A stretch of DNA of 64,000 nucleotides from Moraxellaceae bacterium (GTDB lineage Bacteria > Pseudomonadota > Gammaproteobacteria > Pseudomonadales > Moraxellaceae), in the NCBI GenBank assembly GCA_030680295.1, contig JAUXVU010000018.1:62001-126000 (forward strand). The letters run 5' to 3'. How positions within the stretch are numbered: position 1 is the first letter of the stretch; every line of letters starts with the position of its first letter. Below are positions 45,374-54,981 of the stretch, one piece after another. Under the pieces are notes generated by a model. That model did no database searches, was not told where the DNA came from, and saw only the letters and a list, made by a program, of their open reading frames with translations. Made by a program: the position numbers and the translations under genes.

Positions 45374-46630
45374 ATGAATAAATACGCTATAAAGGCCAGT
45401 TGCATTGCTTTTGCACTGGTATTTTCAGTGCAATTAAAGGCTGCTAACGAGTTAAGCATCAATCGTCACTCTAACGAGTTAACCATTGTTGAGGATGCTC
45501 AATTAACCTGGCGTGAAGTCCTGCAATCGGCATGGTCTCGCTCCATTCTGGTCGCTCAATCGCAGGCTGAAGTTGCTCAAGGTCACGCTATTAATGCCAT
45601 TGGTAAGAGAGTGTTTGCAGAGCCTCCGGCACTTGAGGCCAGCTATTTAAAAGACAAAAACGAAGGCGACCGAACCAAAGAAACTGAGGCCGCGCTTGTT
45701 TTGCCATTATGGCAATTCGGCGAGCGCTCAGCTTATCGGCAATTAGGCTCATTGATGACAGTGACGGCTGAGTTTAGTCATCAAGCCGCTCGGTTAGATG
45801 TTGCTTTAGCGGTAGTTGATGCAATGCATAAGCTGCAAAGTAGCTTGATTAAATATAAGGCGCAGCAATCAAATACCGAGCTGTTTTCTGGGTTGGTTCG
45901 CGACGTTGAAAGCCGTGTTAAAGCAGGTGATCTAGCGACTACAGACTTACGGCTTGCTGAAGCAGCGTGGGCAGATGCAAAGCTTGAGTTGTTATCCGCT
46001 GATCATGCGCGTCATGACGCCATTATTGATTGGCAGCGCTTAACAGGTTTGCAAACGATTCCTCTACAGATATATCCAACAACGGATGATGAGCTGGTAA
46101 CCACACACCCTGCAATTAAAGCCGCAATATCACGCATTAAGCAGGTCGAAGCGGAGTCATTAGTGGCTCGCAAAGCACAATACTCACCCATCGAAATTAG
46201 TCTGCGTGTGCGGCAAGAAACCAGCCCCGACTTTGTCAGCGACCAACAAGCGATTGGTGTTGGATTTCGACTACCAATTGGGAAAAGTGCGCGTGGGTCA
46301 TTGGTACATGCAGCTGCTCAGCAACAAGTCATGATTGCGGAAAAAACGCTAGATGATACGCATCGTTTGATTGAGGCCAAGCGCCAAAAAGCACTACATG
46401 AGTGGCAGTTACAGCAAGCACGTGTTGAGGTGGCTGAAGCAAGGCGTGTTGCTATGGAAGAGCGAACCTCATTGCTTAAAAAGGCATTTACCGCAGGGGA
46501 GCGTGAGCTTTCAGAGCTGCTTCGTGCAGTGCATATGCTGTCAGAAGCCCAAGGAATTTCTCAACAAACCCGCATTGATGCCGAACTTCATCGCGCACAT
46601 CACCTCATTTTAAATGGATTCTTGCCATGA
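45374..46630 (+). CDS. CzcC-type TolC-family outer membrane efflux protein
   Basis: 418 residues with a signal peptide (SVQLKAANE). Two helical hairpin repeats of the TolC family can be seen, for example WREVLQSAWSRSILVAQSQAEV and RVKAGDLATTDLRLAEAAWADA. It would form the outer membrane exit duct of the RND pump. The stop overlaps the next start by 4 bases, showing operon structure. Confidence 0.88.
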   Translation: MNKYAIKASCIAFALVFSVQLKAANELSINRHSNELTIVEDAQLTWREVLQSAWSRSILVAQSQAEVAQGHAINAIGKRVFAEPPALEASYLKDKNEGDRTKETEAALVLPLWQFGERSAYRQLGSLMTVTAEFSHQAARLDVALAVVDAMHKLQSSLIKYKAQQSNTELFSGLVRDVESRVKAGDLATTDLRLAEAAWADAKLELLSADHARHDAIIDWQRLTGLQTIPLQIYPTTDDELVTTHPAIKAAISRIKQVEAESLVARKAQYSPIEISLRVRQETSPDFVSDQQAIGVGFRLPIGKSARGSLVHAAAQQQVMIAEKTLDDTHRLIEAKRQKALHEWQLQQARVEVAEARRVAMEERTSLLKKAFTAGERELSELLRAVHMLSEAQGISQQTRIDAELHRAHHLILNGFLP

Positions 46631-47172
46631 AACTGCTAAGGGCTTTTTTTATATTGATTGTAAGTAGTGCTGCGTTTGCAGCTCCCGGTGCGCACGGCCC
46701 TAATGGTGAGCACTTAAGTTCAGACACAACTGGATTTGCCGTTAACGCATCTCAAATACCATCTTTTGAAACATTCACTGATCAATTTGAATTAGTCGGA
46801 AAGCTTTACGACAGTGAGCTTTCTATTTTTGTCAGTGATTACGCCACGAACGCACCAATTTTAGGCGCTGAAATTGAGGTTGAAGTAAACGGCGTTACTG
46901 CAACGGCTACCTATCATGCTGATGCCGGTGATTATGCTTTTGATGCGCCTGCGCTAATGAGCGAGCTGGCAGCGCCGGGTGAATATGCTTTGGTGTTTAC
47001 CATCATCGCCGACGATCGATCAGATCTGTTGGAAGCTCAGTTGTTAGTACCTGATCTCTCTGAGGTGGCTCAGCATGATCATCACACCAGTAAGCAGATA
47101 TTAGTGCTGAGTTTGTCGGTATTGATCCTTGGGCTTTTTGTGTTCTATCGCCGCAAGAGGGCGCGCTCATGA
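46627..47172 (+). CDS. Periplasmic protein with GAHGPNGEHL motif, membrane-anchored
   Basis: 181 residues: signal peptide, then GAHGPNGEHL directly at the mature N-terminus, an Ig-like beta domain (ILGAEIEVEVNGVTATATYHADAGDY), and a C-terminal helix (about 155-174) with a basic tail, so anchored in the inner membrane facing the periplasm. The same N-terminal motif opens the adaptor encoded next. It probably delivers metal to, or assembles with, the RND pump; no name is known to me. Confidence 0.7.
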   Translation: MKLLRAFFILIVSSAAFAAPGAHGPNGEHLSSDTTGFAVNASQIPSFETFTDQFELVGKLYDSELSIFVSDYATNAPILGAEIEVEVNGVTATATYHADAGDYAFDAPALMSELAAPGEYALVFTIIADDRSDLLEAQLLVPDLSEVAQHDHHTSKQILVLSLSVLILGLFVFYRRKRARS

Positions 47173-48269
47173 AATATTTCACGTTATTACTTTGTGTATT
47201 TCCGTTCACCGCTGTGTTGGCTGCACTGGGCGCTCATGGGCCAGATGGTGAGCATCTTGACGCAACACCTTCAGTAGCAAGTAGCGCTTTGGCGCGATTG
47301 GCTGATGGCAGCGTGAATGTGCCGATTAAGTCTCAACGTTTAATGCAGGTTAGAACCATTCTTGCACCCTTAGGTCAAGGGCGAGCCAGTGTTCAGCTAC
47401 CAGCGCAAGTGATCGCAAATCCTAATTTTGCAGGCGTTGTTCAAAGTGGCCAGCGAGGGCGGCTAGAGCCGGGAAAGACGGGTTTTCCGCTGGTGGGGCA
47501 ACGAGTACAAAAAGGTGAAATTATTGGTTGGATACGATTTGCCACCGATAGTTATGCCGAGGCTGCACAGCAGGCAAGGTTGGCTGAACTCAGTAGCGAA
47601 TTAACGATTGCTCAACAGCGCGTTGCACGTTTAGTTGAGCTGTCAGGATCTGTTCCCCGTAAAGACATAGAGGCGGCACAAGCAACCTTGCGTGGCTTAG
47701 AGGTTCAGCATAGTAGCTTTAAACAATCGTTGTCTCGTCGAGAGGCGTTAAAAGCGCCTGTCACCGGCATCATCAGTACTGTTAATGCTCAAGCCGGCCA
47801 AGTCATTGAGGCTGGTCAAACGCTGTTCAGTATTGTGGCGCCAAATCAGTTGTTGATAGAGGCACGAACAAACAAAGCTGATCTGGTGGAGCAGATTTAT
47901 CAAGCATTTATTGCCTCGTCTGCTGACTCCAAGCTAAAGCTAGTTGGTGCCGGCGGCATGCTGATCAATGGCTTACTGCCTATTACGTTTGAGGCAACAA
48001 ATAACTCCGGATTAGTGATTGGTCAGCCAGTCACTGTCATCGCCACATTGAAAGAAAACCGATCCGGGATTGTCCTTCCTGCAGAAGCATTGGTAAAAGG
48101 CGCTGCTAATGAAGATCAAGTGTGGATCAAAGTGAGTGCTGAGCGTTTTCTACCGCAAATGGTTAAGTTTGAGTATTTAGACGCTCGCTCAGTGTTGGTT
48201 ACCGATGGCTTAGCTGCTGACAACCGAGTGGTTCTTCAGGGCGCCTCCTTACTTAATCAAATTCGCTAG
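47169..48269 (+). CDS. RND periplasmic adaptor (CzcB/CusB-like)
   Basis: 366 residues with signal peptide and the mature start GAHGPDGEHL. An adaptor architecture follows: barrel-sandwich halves (RGRLEPGKTGFPLVGQRVQKGE, RREALKAPVTGIISTVNAQAGQVIEAGQ, in parts), an alpha-hairpin (about 140-185) and a beta-barrel. It links the inner membrane pump to the CzcC-type duct. It overlaps the preceding gene by 4 bases. Confidence 0.9.
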   Translation: MKYFTLLLCVFPFTAVLAALGAHGPDGEHLDATPSVASSALARLADGSVNVPIKSQRLMQVRTILAPLGQGRASVQLPAQVIANPNFAGVVQSGQRGRLEPGKTGFPLVGQRVQKGEIIGWIRFATDSYAEAAQQARLAELSSELTIAQQRVARLVELSGSVPRKDIEAAQATLRGLEVQHSSFKQSLSRREALKAPVTGIISTVNAQAGQVIEAGQTLFSIVAPNQLLIEARTNKADLVEQIYQAFIASSADSKLKLVGAGGMLINGLLPITFEATNNSGLVIGQPVTVIATLKENRSGIVLPAEALVKGAANEDQVWIKVSAERFLPQMVKFEYLDARSVLVTDGLAADNRVVLQGASLLNQIR

Positions 48270-48278
48270 GGGGCAGTG

Positions 48279-51200
48279 ATGTTTCAATGGATTGTTAGTC
48301 GAAGTCTTGAAAACCGACTCTATATTTTGGCGGCAGGCGTGCTGATGTTAATCGTTGGTGCGTTTTCAGCCGTTAGCACCTCGGTTGATGTGTTCCCTTC
48401 ATTAGATAAGCCGCAAGTGACTATTTTGACCGAAGCAGGTGGAATGGCACCGGAAGAAGTAGAGCTACAGATAACCTACCCATTAGAGACGGCCTTAAAC
48501 GGTATGCCAGGCGTGACAAGAGTCCGTTCCATGTCGGGTGTGGGGTTATCAATTGTCTATGCTGAGTTTGATTGGAATACCGATATTTATCGCAATCGTC
48601 AGCTCGTGTCGGAGCGTTTAATGCTGGCGCAGCAGCAACTTCCTCCGGGTATTAGACCCATGATGGGGCCAGTCTCATCGATCATGGGTGAGATCATGTT
48701 GATTGCTATTCCGCTATCTAAAGAGCAGGGTTCAGCTTCAGCAATGGCGGCACGAGAGTTTGTTGATTTTGTGCTAAGACCTCGTTTGATGTCGATTGCA
48801 GGTGTTGCTCAAGTCATTCCGATTGGTGGCGAAGTACGAACATTACGTGTGATTCCTGATACCCAGAAAATGGCGCAGGCAGGTGTCACAATTCATGCTC
48901 TCGAAAGCGCCTTACAAGGATACTTTAATAACGTAGGTGGCGGTTTCATTGATCTGAATGGCCGTGAGTTACTGATTCGACATCTTGGTAAAACCGCACC
49001 AGTCGATGCTTTAGGCAAGATTGCGGTGGGCTGGGAGAATGGAAGCCCCATTTATCTTAGTCAGATCGCTGATGTTGGATTTGCGCCCGGATTGAAGCGA
49101 GGTGATGCGGGTTACAATGGCTTGCCAGCCATCATGGTGAGTGTGCAGAAGCAGCCAAATGGCGACACGATTGCGCTTACCGATAGTGTTGAGTCGGCAC
49201 TTGCCGAGCTGGTGCCAGGGCTGCCAGCAGGCGTTAGTAAACCTCAGGTCTTGTTCAGACAAGCTGATTTTATTTCAGCATCAGTTGCTAATGTAAGCCA
49301 AGCGCTGATCGATGGCTCGTTGATGGTCGTGATTGTGCTGGCCGCGTTTTTGATGTCTTTGCGTACCACAATGATTTCACTTATTGCGATTCCATTGTCA
49401 TTAGCGGTGGCATTTTTTATGTTTCGTTGGTTAGGACTATCCATCAATGTTATGACATTAGGTGGTCTTGCCATTGCGATCGGTGAGTTGGTCGATGATG
49501 CGGTAGTTGATGTTGAAAATATTCTTCGTCGTTTGCGTCTACGCGCTAGCAGTGTTGATAAGCCGCCCATTATGTCCGTTATTTTAAATGCGAGTGTTGA
49601 GGTTCGCTCAGGCATTATTTATTCCACAGCTACCATTGTGTTGGTGTTATTGCCGCTGTTTTTCTTGCCGGGCATTGAGGGGCGCTTATTTTTGCCACTC
49701 GGAATCGCCTATATTGTCGCAATTGTGGCATCGCTGGTGGTTTCGATTACCGTGACACCCGTATTGGCTTATTACTTATTGCCCAATATGAGTACCTTAG
49801 AGCGCGGTGATAGTGGCCTTGTTAGGTGGCTGAAATCGCAAGATCAGCGTTTATTAGCGTGGTCGTTTCCCCGTCAACGTTTTCTGCTTCAAATGGCCTG
49901 TGTCGCGGTATTCGTCGCAGCTGCCAGTGTTCCATTTTTACCCCGTGCTTTTCTTCCAGAGTTTAATGAAGGCTCCCTCGTATTAGGGATGTTACTGAAG
50001 CCCGGTGTTTCGTTGGAAGAGTCAAACACCATTGGACAGCAAGCTGAGCGCTTACTGTTGACGGTGCCAGAAGTGATGCAAGTTGGACGACGAACGGGTC
50101 GAGCTGAGCTTGATGAGCATGCTGAAGGGGTTCATGCCGCAGAGATTGATGTTGACCTAGCGAGCTCGGATAGGTCGCGTGAGGCAGTGCTGGTTGAAAT
50201 AAGGCAGAAGCTTTCAGTGCTTCCTGCACAAATTGCCATTGGACAGCCTATTTCACATCGCATAGATCATTTACTGACAGGTGTTCGAGCACAGGTGGCC
50301 ATTAAGGTCTTTGGTGACGATGCCGATACGTTAAGAGGGTTAGCCGAAAATCTTCGTCAGCAGCTGTCGCAAGTTCAGGGCTTAGTTGACTTGTCAGTTG
50401 AAAAGCAGGTGCTCATTCCACAAATTATTGTTCGTCTTGATCACGATAAACTTGCCGCCACAGGTTTGTCGCCAGGGCAAGCGCTTGATGTTTTAAAAAC
50501 TCTGACAGATGGCTCTCACAGTGCTCAGATTGTTGATGGAATTCGTCGCTATGATTTAGTGATCCGTTTGCGAGACGATGCACGTGGCCCCATTGATATT
50601 GCAAATACGTTGATTAGTACGCCAGCAGGTGCATTGCCTGTTTCAGCATTTGCTGAAGTGTATGAGAGTGATGGGCCCAATCAAATTGGCCGAGAAAATA
50701 GTCGTCGACGTATGGTGGTTTACGCCAATACCGATGGCTCTGACATGAGTCAAATTTTAGCTGACGTTAATCAGGCTATAGAGCGTGTCGAGATGCCTGC
50801 GGGTTATTTTGTGTCACTAGAGGGGCAGTTTGAGGCGCAAAAACAGTCAACCTATCTAATTACAGGTCTTTCATTAGTTTCATTGCTGTTGATTACGCTA
50901 GTGCTCTATTCACGCTACGGCTCTTTAACCTTAGCCGCTATTGTGATGGCCAATATTCCATTGGCGTTAGTGGGCAGTGTTATTGCCCTTTGGATTACGG
51001 GTCTTCCATTGTCGATTGCCGCGATGGTGGGTTTTATTACGCTAACCGGTATCAGTACTCGAAATGGCATTCTAAAAGTGAGTCATTACTTGAATTTGTG
51101 CCGTAACGAAGGTGAGCACTTTGGTGAGTCTATGATTATCAGAGGCTCACTGGAACGTTTAACCCCAGTATTGATGACAGCCCTAGTTGCAGCGTTTGCA

Positions 51201-51383
51201 TTAACGCCATTGCTAATGTCTGCCGATGCGCCCGGTAAAGAAATTCTGCACCCTGTTGCGGTCGTGATTTTTGGAGGCTTAATTAGCTCAACATTATTGG
51301 ATACGTTGTTAACACCGTTGTTATTTGCTCGTTTTGGACAAAGCGCAACCAATCAAGCCATACAGGCAAAAACAGACTACTAA
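48279..51383 (+). CDS. Heavy-metal RND efflux transporter (CzcA/CusA family)
   Basis: 1034 residues with twelve helices and two large periplasmic loops. The start [34 protein letters not shown] and the TM4 proton-relay motif [22 protein letters not shown] (read in parts) mark the HME class. The AIGx3DDA variant differs from the DFGx3DGA of zinc/cobalt CzcA, so metal choice is open. ATG 48279 has AGGGGG upstream; GTG 48276 is an alternative. Confidence 0.92.
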   Translation: MFQWIVSRSLENRLYILAAGVLMLIVGAFSAVSTSVDVFPSLDKPQVTILTEAGGMAPEEVELQITYPLETALNGMPGVTRVRSMSGVGLSIVYAEFDWNTDIYRNRQLVSERLMLAQQQLPPGIRPMMGPVSSIMGEIMLIAIPLSKEQGSASAMAAREFVDFVLRPRLMSIAGVAQVIPIGGEVRTLRVIPDTQKMAQAGVTIHALESALQGYFNNVGGGFIDLNGRELLIRHLGKTAPVDALGKIAVGWENGSPIYLSQIADVGFAPGLKRGDAGYNGLPAIMVSVQKQPNGDTIALTDSVESALAELVPGLPAGVSKPQVLFRQADFISASVANVSQALIDGSLMVVIVLAAFLMSLRTTMISLIAIPLSLAVAFFMFRWLGLSINVMTLGGLAIAIGELVDDAVVDVENILRRLRLRASSVDKPPIMSVILNASVEVRSGIIYSTATIVLVLLPLFFLPGIEGRLFLPLGIAYIVAIVASLVVSITVTPVLAYYLLPNMSTLERGDSGLVRWLKSQDQRLLAWSFPRQRFLLQMACVAVFVAAASVPFLPRAFLPEFNEGSLVLGMLLKPGVSLEESNTIGQQAERLLLTVPEVMQVGRRTGRAELDEHAEGVHAAEIDVDLASSDRSREAVLVEIRQKLSVLPAQIAIGQPISHRIDHLLTGVRAQVAIKVFGDDADTLRGLAENLRQQLSQVQGLVDLSVEKQVLIPQIIVRLDHDKLAATGLSPGQALDVLKTLTDGSHSAQIVDGIRRYDLVIRLRDDARGPIDIANTLISTPAGALPVSAFAEVYESDGPNQIGRENSRRRMVVYANTDGSDMSQILADVNQAIERVEMPAGYFVSLEGQFEAQKQSTYLITGLSLVSLLLITLVLYSRYGSLTLAAIVMANIPLALVGSVIALWITGLPLSIAAMVGFITLTGISTRNGILKVSHYLNLCRNEGEHFGESMIIRGSLERLTPVLMTALVAAFALTPLLMSADAPGKEILHPVAVVIFGGLISSTLLDTLLTPLLFARFGQSATNQAIQAKTDY

Positions 51384-51403
51384 GTAAACCCGAGGATATT
51401 TAG

Positions 51404-51784
51404 ATGAATTTTAGATTAAAACGTTTTGTAATAGTCACTCTTATTGCTGCTGCACTAAGTGCAGGTCAAGTCATGGCGCATGGCATTCCATCAGCTAAAT
51501 ATGGTGGTCAAGTCGTGGTTAGTAACGAAGTGAGTTATGAACTGACGCGCCATGAAGCTAAAACGATCATTTATATTGAGGATCATGGGAAGTCTGTTAA
51601 GACAGCCAAGTATTCAGGCAAATTAATCTTGTTGAGAAGCGCAGAGAAACAAGAGTTTGAATTGAAGCCAGAAGGTGTGAATGGGTTAGTTGCTGACACT
51701 ATTGTAAAGACGGGCGACAAGCTTATCGCTCGATTAAGTACACCATCTGGAAAGGCTCTTAGTGTTCGTTTCGAAGTGAAGTAA
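51404..51784 (+). CDS. Small periplasmic protein after the RND pump
   Basis: 126 residues with signal peptide (to VMA). The mature start HGIPSAKYGGQVV and a beta-rich remainder (YELTRHEAKTIIYIEDHGK) resemble small proteins that accompany heavy-metal RND pumps. Two early His residues could bind metal. It starts 20 bases after the pump stop and is the last island gene. Confidence 0.7.
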   Translation: MNFRLKRFVIVTLIAAALSAGQVMAHGIPSAKYGGQVVVSNEVSYELTRHEAKTIIYIEDHGKSVKTAKYSGKLILLRSAEKQEFELKPEGVNGLVADTIVKTGDKLIARLSTPSGKALSVRFEVK

Positions 51785-52153
51785 TACTTATAAGGCTAAG
51801 TGAGCTTAATTGTTAGTGTTTGGATTTTCCTTAAAAGAGTTGGAGTAATTAATTTTTTTTGTGTTTTTATTAGCTCACTTGGTAGCGGAAATTTAATTTT
51901 TAGCTGCCATGCCCAGTTGTTTTGCTAGTTTTGATGAAGGTTTTTCTATGTGTGCAAGTGATGGGTAAAAACTAGCAATCTGACCCCAAGTTACCACAAA
52001 AGTGGTCCAGCTGACCCCCCAACCTGACCCCCCAAAAGGATTGGAAAAAGTGGATTATAGTTAGTGATAATTATACGTATAAAATTCACAAGCTATTGAT
52101 TATGTTTAAAATTGTTAACTACTATTGGTGGTGATTAGCACTAATAATGGGAT
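51785..52153. other. AT-rich right end of the island, no gene seen
   Basis: About 370 bases without a coding signal, AT-rich. It contains three copies of CTGACCCC (51980-51987, 52011-, 52024-) within 55 bases and a small hairpin ACCAC-AAAA-GTGGT (51993-52006). These look like a relic of a repetitive or mobile sequence next to the attachment site. Confidence 0.5.
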
Positions 52154-52168
52154 CCTCTCTCACCGCCA
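52154..52168 (+). repeat. attR: right end of the tRNA-Ser island
   Basis: CCTCTCTCACCGCCA, identical to the last 15 bases of tRNA-Ser including CCA; the preceding sequence does not fold as a tRNA, so this is a partial copy left by integration. Confidence 0.8.
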
Positions 52169-52175
52169 CATACAG

Positions 52176-52217
52176 AAAAGCCCTGAATCACAAGCTATTT
52201 GTGGTTTAGGGCTTTTT
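52176..52217. terminator. Displaced tRNA-Ser terminator
   Basis: AAAAGCCCT..AA and TT..AGGGCTTTTT form a stem with CAC/GTG pairs nearer the loop. It begins 8 bases past the attR CCA, where the terminator of an uninterrupted tRNA-Ser would be. It also ends the convergent small lipoprotein gene on the minus strand. Confidence 0.85.
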
Positions 52218-52238
52218 GCTTCTACTGCAACTATCAAA

Positions 52239-52451
52239 TTACTGATCGTTAGCCTCAGCCTTGAACGATGTGCCTTCTTCGTCAACTGAAATTGAAAAAG
52301 AGTTGCCTGTGGGCTCATCTTTGTTTGCTTCAACCTGAACTTCACGAATTGTTTCGCGTTCAATTACGGTGGTTTGGGATTTTTCTTTATTGTCGCAGGC
52401 TGACAGAGCAGTTACAGAAACGAGAGCGCATGCAAGGAATAGTTTGTTCAT
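52239..52451 (-). CDS. Small lipoprotein of unknown function
   Basis: 70 residues with lipobox LSAC near residue 19, then a highly charged, probably disordered mature part (VIERETIREVQVEANKD). No domain is known to me. It belongs to the original chromosome just past the island and ends at the displaced terminator. Confidence 0.7.
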   Translation of the reverse strand: MNKLFLACALVSVTALSACDNKEKSQTTVIERETIREVQVEANKDEPTGNSFSISVDEEGTSFKAEANDQ

Positions 52452-52543
52452 TAAGAATCTCTAGCGTAAGTATGGAAATTCAGCATACCACGTGTATGGA
52501 CTGGACTTCCCCAAACCTGCTTTCTAGTGCCTAAAACGGCGCA

Positions 52544-54958
52544 CTAGTTACAGCTTCCGGTTTTGACTTGAATGGTTAATGGACTTCGCGTTTGAACCGC
52601 TCCTGTACTAAGCGTGACAGTTTGTTTTGCCCCGTCATACGACCAGTTACTAATGACATTATTGTTTACGCGAACCTCTTGTGGCGCACTGACGTTTACG
52701 AATCGTAAGTTCCAATTGCGAGAGCTCAAGGCGCCCGAAAACATCTTCCCCTCAACAGAGCTGATTTTTAAGGTATGGCATGCCCCATTGGGTGATGTTT
52801 CTGTTGACATTGGGGTCCAGAGGAACTCGCCATTTTTATAGGCAAACCCGCGTCCCTCATCTTCATAAAGCCTGAATTTACCCGATGCACCGGGCCATAT
52901 ATTTAACGTGAGGTTATCTTGAGGTCCATGTTGGCTAGTGAGCATATGTGGCTGTAAGGGAAGTATCGTGCCTTTGCGCATAAATACGGCATATTGCTCT
53001 AACGGTACGCTACGCTTTATGGCCATAGGACCTGTTAAGACCTCGCCAGTAAAGTAGTCAATCCATTCACCCGGTGGTATCCACACGTCAATGATTGCAG
53101 GGTCACCCGGAGCGGCTACTGTGGCAACCATGATGTCATTCCCTAGGGTGAACTGGCTGCGATATTGATAGGCTTGCTCTATATGCGGCCATTGTAAGTA
53201 CAGTGAGCGAGCCATTGGTAAGCCTGTGTCATGAGCCTCACGACTCAATGAATAAAGCATTGGCACAAGCTGGCCGCGCAGACGCATAAAGTCAGTGGCA
53301 ACGACTTCAGCTTTACCCGGATATTCCCACGGCAGCCTGTCGCCATGGTGAGAGTGTAGGCGCATCAAAGGCTGGAATGTGCCAAATTGAATCCAACGTA
53401 CGTACATATCATCAGGTAGATGCTGTCCGGTATTGAGCATGTTATTGCAGGGGAAGCCAGGTAAAGGTTCGCCTAAAAAGCTGCCAATATCGTGTGAGAC
53501 ATAGGGTAAGCCGATATTGCCTTCAGCTGCGGTCATCTCTGCTTGAGCGGCCATGAGCGCCCAAGTTGAGCAAGTATCACCAGTGAAGTGAATGCTGTAA
53601 CGATGTTCTGCGAAAGCTCCTAATCCATTGTTATCAACACCACCTTTGCCATTTTGAAAAGAGCCACCTATACGAGAAAACGCTGGCCAACGTGAGCCCA
53701 TTTTTTCATGTTGTTTGGCATAACCACGGTTAATCCAAGTATCAGCAGTGAGCCCTGGCGCCTCTGCTCTTGAGCCTTCACAGCACCAATCTAACCACCA
53801 AAAATCGATGCCAGAGGTTTCAATTGGTTTGTGAAGATCAAAGTAGGCTTTGTATTGCTCAGGCTTTGTCCAATCAAATACATAACAAGGTGTGGATGGA
53901 TCAGCCTGTAATATCGTGCACGGGAGGTCTGCATCGTCATGCATGAGCGGACCCGTTTTGGCAAAAGTCTCTGGATACGCTGGGTCCGAACCCGCAATGG
54001 ATGGGTGAACATTTAACCCAATATCGATTCCTTGTGCATGCATCCAACCAACAAACTCACTTGGGTTCGGGAAGATTTTTCGATTCCAGTCCCAGCCATT
54101 CCACGAACAGGCATCATTAATGGGTGCTCGGATGACAAGATTTAAAACAGTGCAGCCAAGCTGATTATGTACACGCTTCCAGTCGGTATCGATCGAAATA
54201 GTGTCTAAAGGCACATCGTATTTTTGAAAATCAAGAACCTGTTGTTTCCACTCTTCGGCGGTATAAGCCCACCATTTTGAAAACCAAACACCTAATGCTT
54301 TTTTGGGTAGCAGTGGGGCGGATCCCGTTAGCGTGCGAAGGTCGGCCAGACCTTGCACATAGTTCTGACCATAACCAAAGAAATAACCATCTTTATAGCT
54401 TGTACCAAGTGTTGGGCGTACCTCAAATCCGGCAGGAGTGTCGGTTAATAAAATGGTATTCGTGTCATTCAATAAGTACCAGCCGGCACGGCTCAAGACG
54501 CCTTCATGTAATGGCTGAGGGTCTTTTTCATTATCTAATCCTCGTCGCCAACCACCGAGATTGCCCGGCTGCGGCTTAAATGACCAATCTGGTCGTGCTT
54601 CAACATCAGTCGGGCCAGATTGGAGCTCTATCCAAAGATTGCTTGCGTTAAATGAGCCTGAGTTGACTTGATAGTGCAGAGTCAACTTTTCAGTCTGGAT
54701 AATTCGAACCCCGTTTACTGTGCGGGTTTGGTACTCATTTGATGCCAGGGGGCGGACTGCAACCGTTTGTGTTGGCCGATCTTCAAAGCGGCCAGTTTCA
54801 TCGTATTCCATGCGAATCAGCGTAGGGCTAATGACAGTAAATCTTGCATTACCTTCTTGAATGCTACGTGCTGCAACCTGAGTATCTTCATTTTTAGCGT
54901 CAGAGAACGAGCACGCGACCAACATCATGGTGAGTAAGAGCGTAATAAGCTTAGCCAT
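52544..54958 (-). CDS. Glycoside hydrolase family 31 lipoprotein
   Basis: About 804 residues with lipobox LVAC, so surface or periplasmic. The N-terminal beta domain is followed by the GH31 barrel: FGYGQNYVQGL, LGVWFSKWWAY, DTISIDTDW, the nucleophile Asp in GIDFWWLDWCC and the acid/base Asp in HFTGDTCSTW, plus C-terminal beta domains. It cleaves alpha-glycosides (glucose, xylose or sulfo-sugars occur in the family). ATG 54958 puts the lipobox in place; longer starts overlap the upstream gene. Co-directional with an SGNH hydrolase 24 bases upstream. Confidence 0.88.
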   Translation of the reverse strand: MAKLITLLLTMMLVACSFSDAKNEDTQVAARSIQEGNARFTVISPTLIRMEYDETGRFEDRPTQTVAVRPLASNEYQTRTVNGVRIIQTEKLTLHYQVNSGSFNASNLWIELQSGPTDVEARPDWSFKPQPGNLGGWRRGLDNEKDPQPLHEGVLSRAGWYLLNDTNTILLTDTPAGFEVRPTLGTSYKDGYFFGYGQNYVQGLADLRTLTGSAPLLPKKALGVWFSKWWAYTAEEWKQQVLDFQKYDVPLDTISIDTDWKRVHNQLGCTVLNLVIRAPINDACSWNGWDWNRKIFPNPSEFVGWMHAQGIDIGLNVHPSIAGSDPAYPETFAKTGPLMHDDADLPCTILQADPSTPCYVFDWTKPEQYKAYFDLHKPIETSGIDFWWLDWCCEGSRAEAPGLTADTWINRGYAKQHEKMGSRWPAFSRIGGSFQNGKGGVDNNGLGAFAEHRYSIHFTGDTCSTWALMAAQAEMTAAEGNIGLPYVSHDIGSFLGEPLPGFPCNNMLNTGQHLPDDMYVRWIQFGTFQPLMRLHSHHGDRLPWEYPGKAEVVATDFMRLRGQLVPMLYSLSREAHDTGLPMARSLYLQWPHIEQAYQYRSQFTLGNDIMVATVAAPGDPAIIDVWIPPGEWIDYFTGEVLTGPMAIKRSVPLEQYAVFMRKGTILPLQPHMLTSQHGPQDNLTLNIWPGASGKFRLYEDEGRGFAYKNGEFLWTPMSTETSPNGACHTLKISSVEGKMFSGALSSRNWNLRFVNVSAPQEVRVNNNVISNWSYDGAKQTVTLSTGAVQTRSPLTIQVKTGSCN

Positions 54959-54981
54959 AACAGCGTCCATATTTATTGTTA

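Larger units (their letters stand above)
32428..52168. mobile_element. Genomic island of about 19.7 kb integrated at tRNA-Ser
   Basis: The segment lies between the intact tRNA-Ser and a second copy of its last 15 bases. Immediately beyond the second copy is a rho-independent terminator that would naturally follow the tRNA. Contents: apparent metal handling, two ECF sigma systems, a TonB receptor and an RND efflux operon. No integrase, excisionase or transfer gene is recognisable, so the element looks immobilised or dependent on a recombinase encoded elsewhere. The left end holds a broken chromosomal-type gene. Confidence 0.78.

Noticed and set aside
32428-52168. Conjugative or prophage element
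   Set aside because: No relaxase, type IV secretion, capsid or replication gene is visible; only the ends suggest integration.
52268-52534. Plus-strand frame over the small lipoprotein
   Set aside because: Shadow of the minus-strand lipoprotein, which has a proper lipobox and start.
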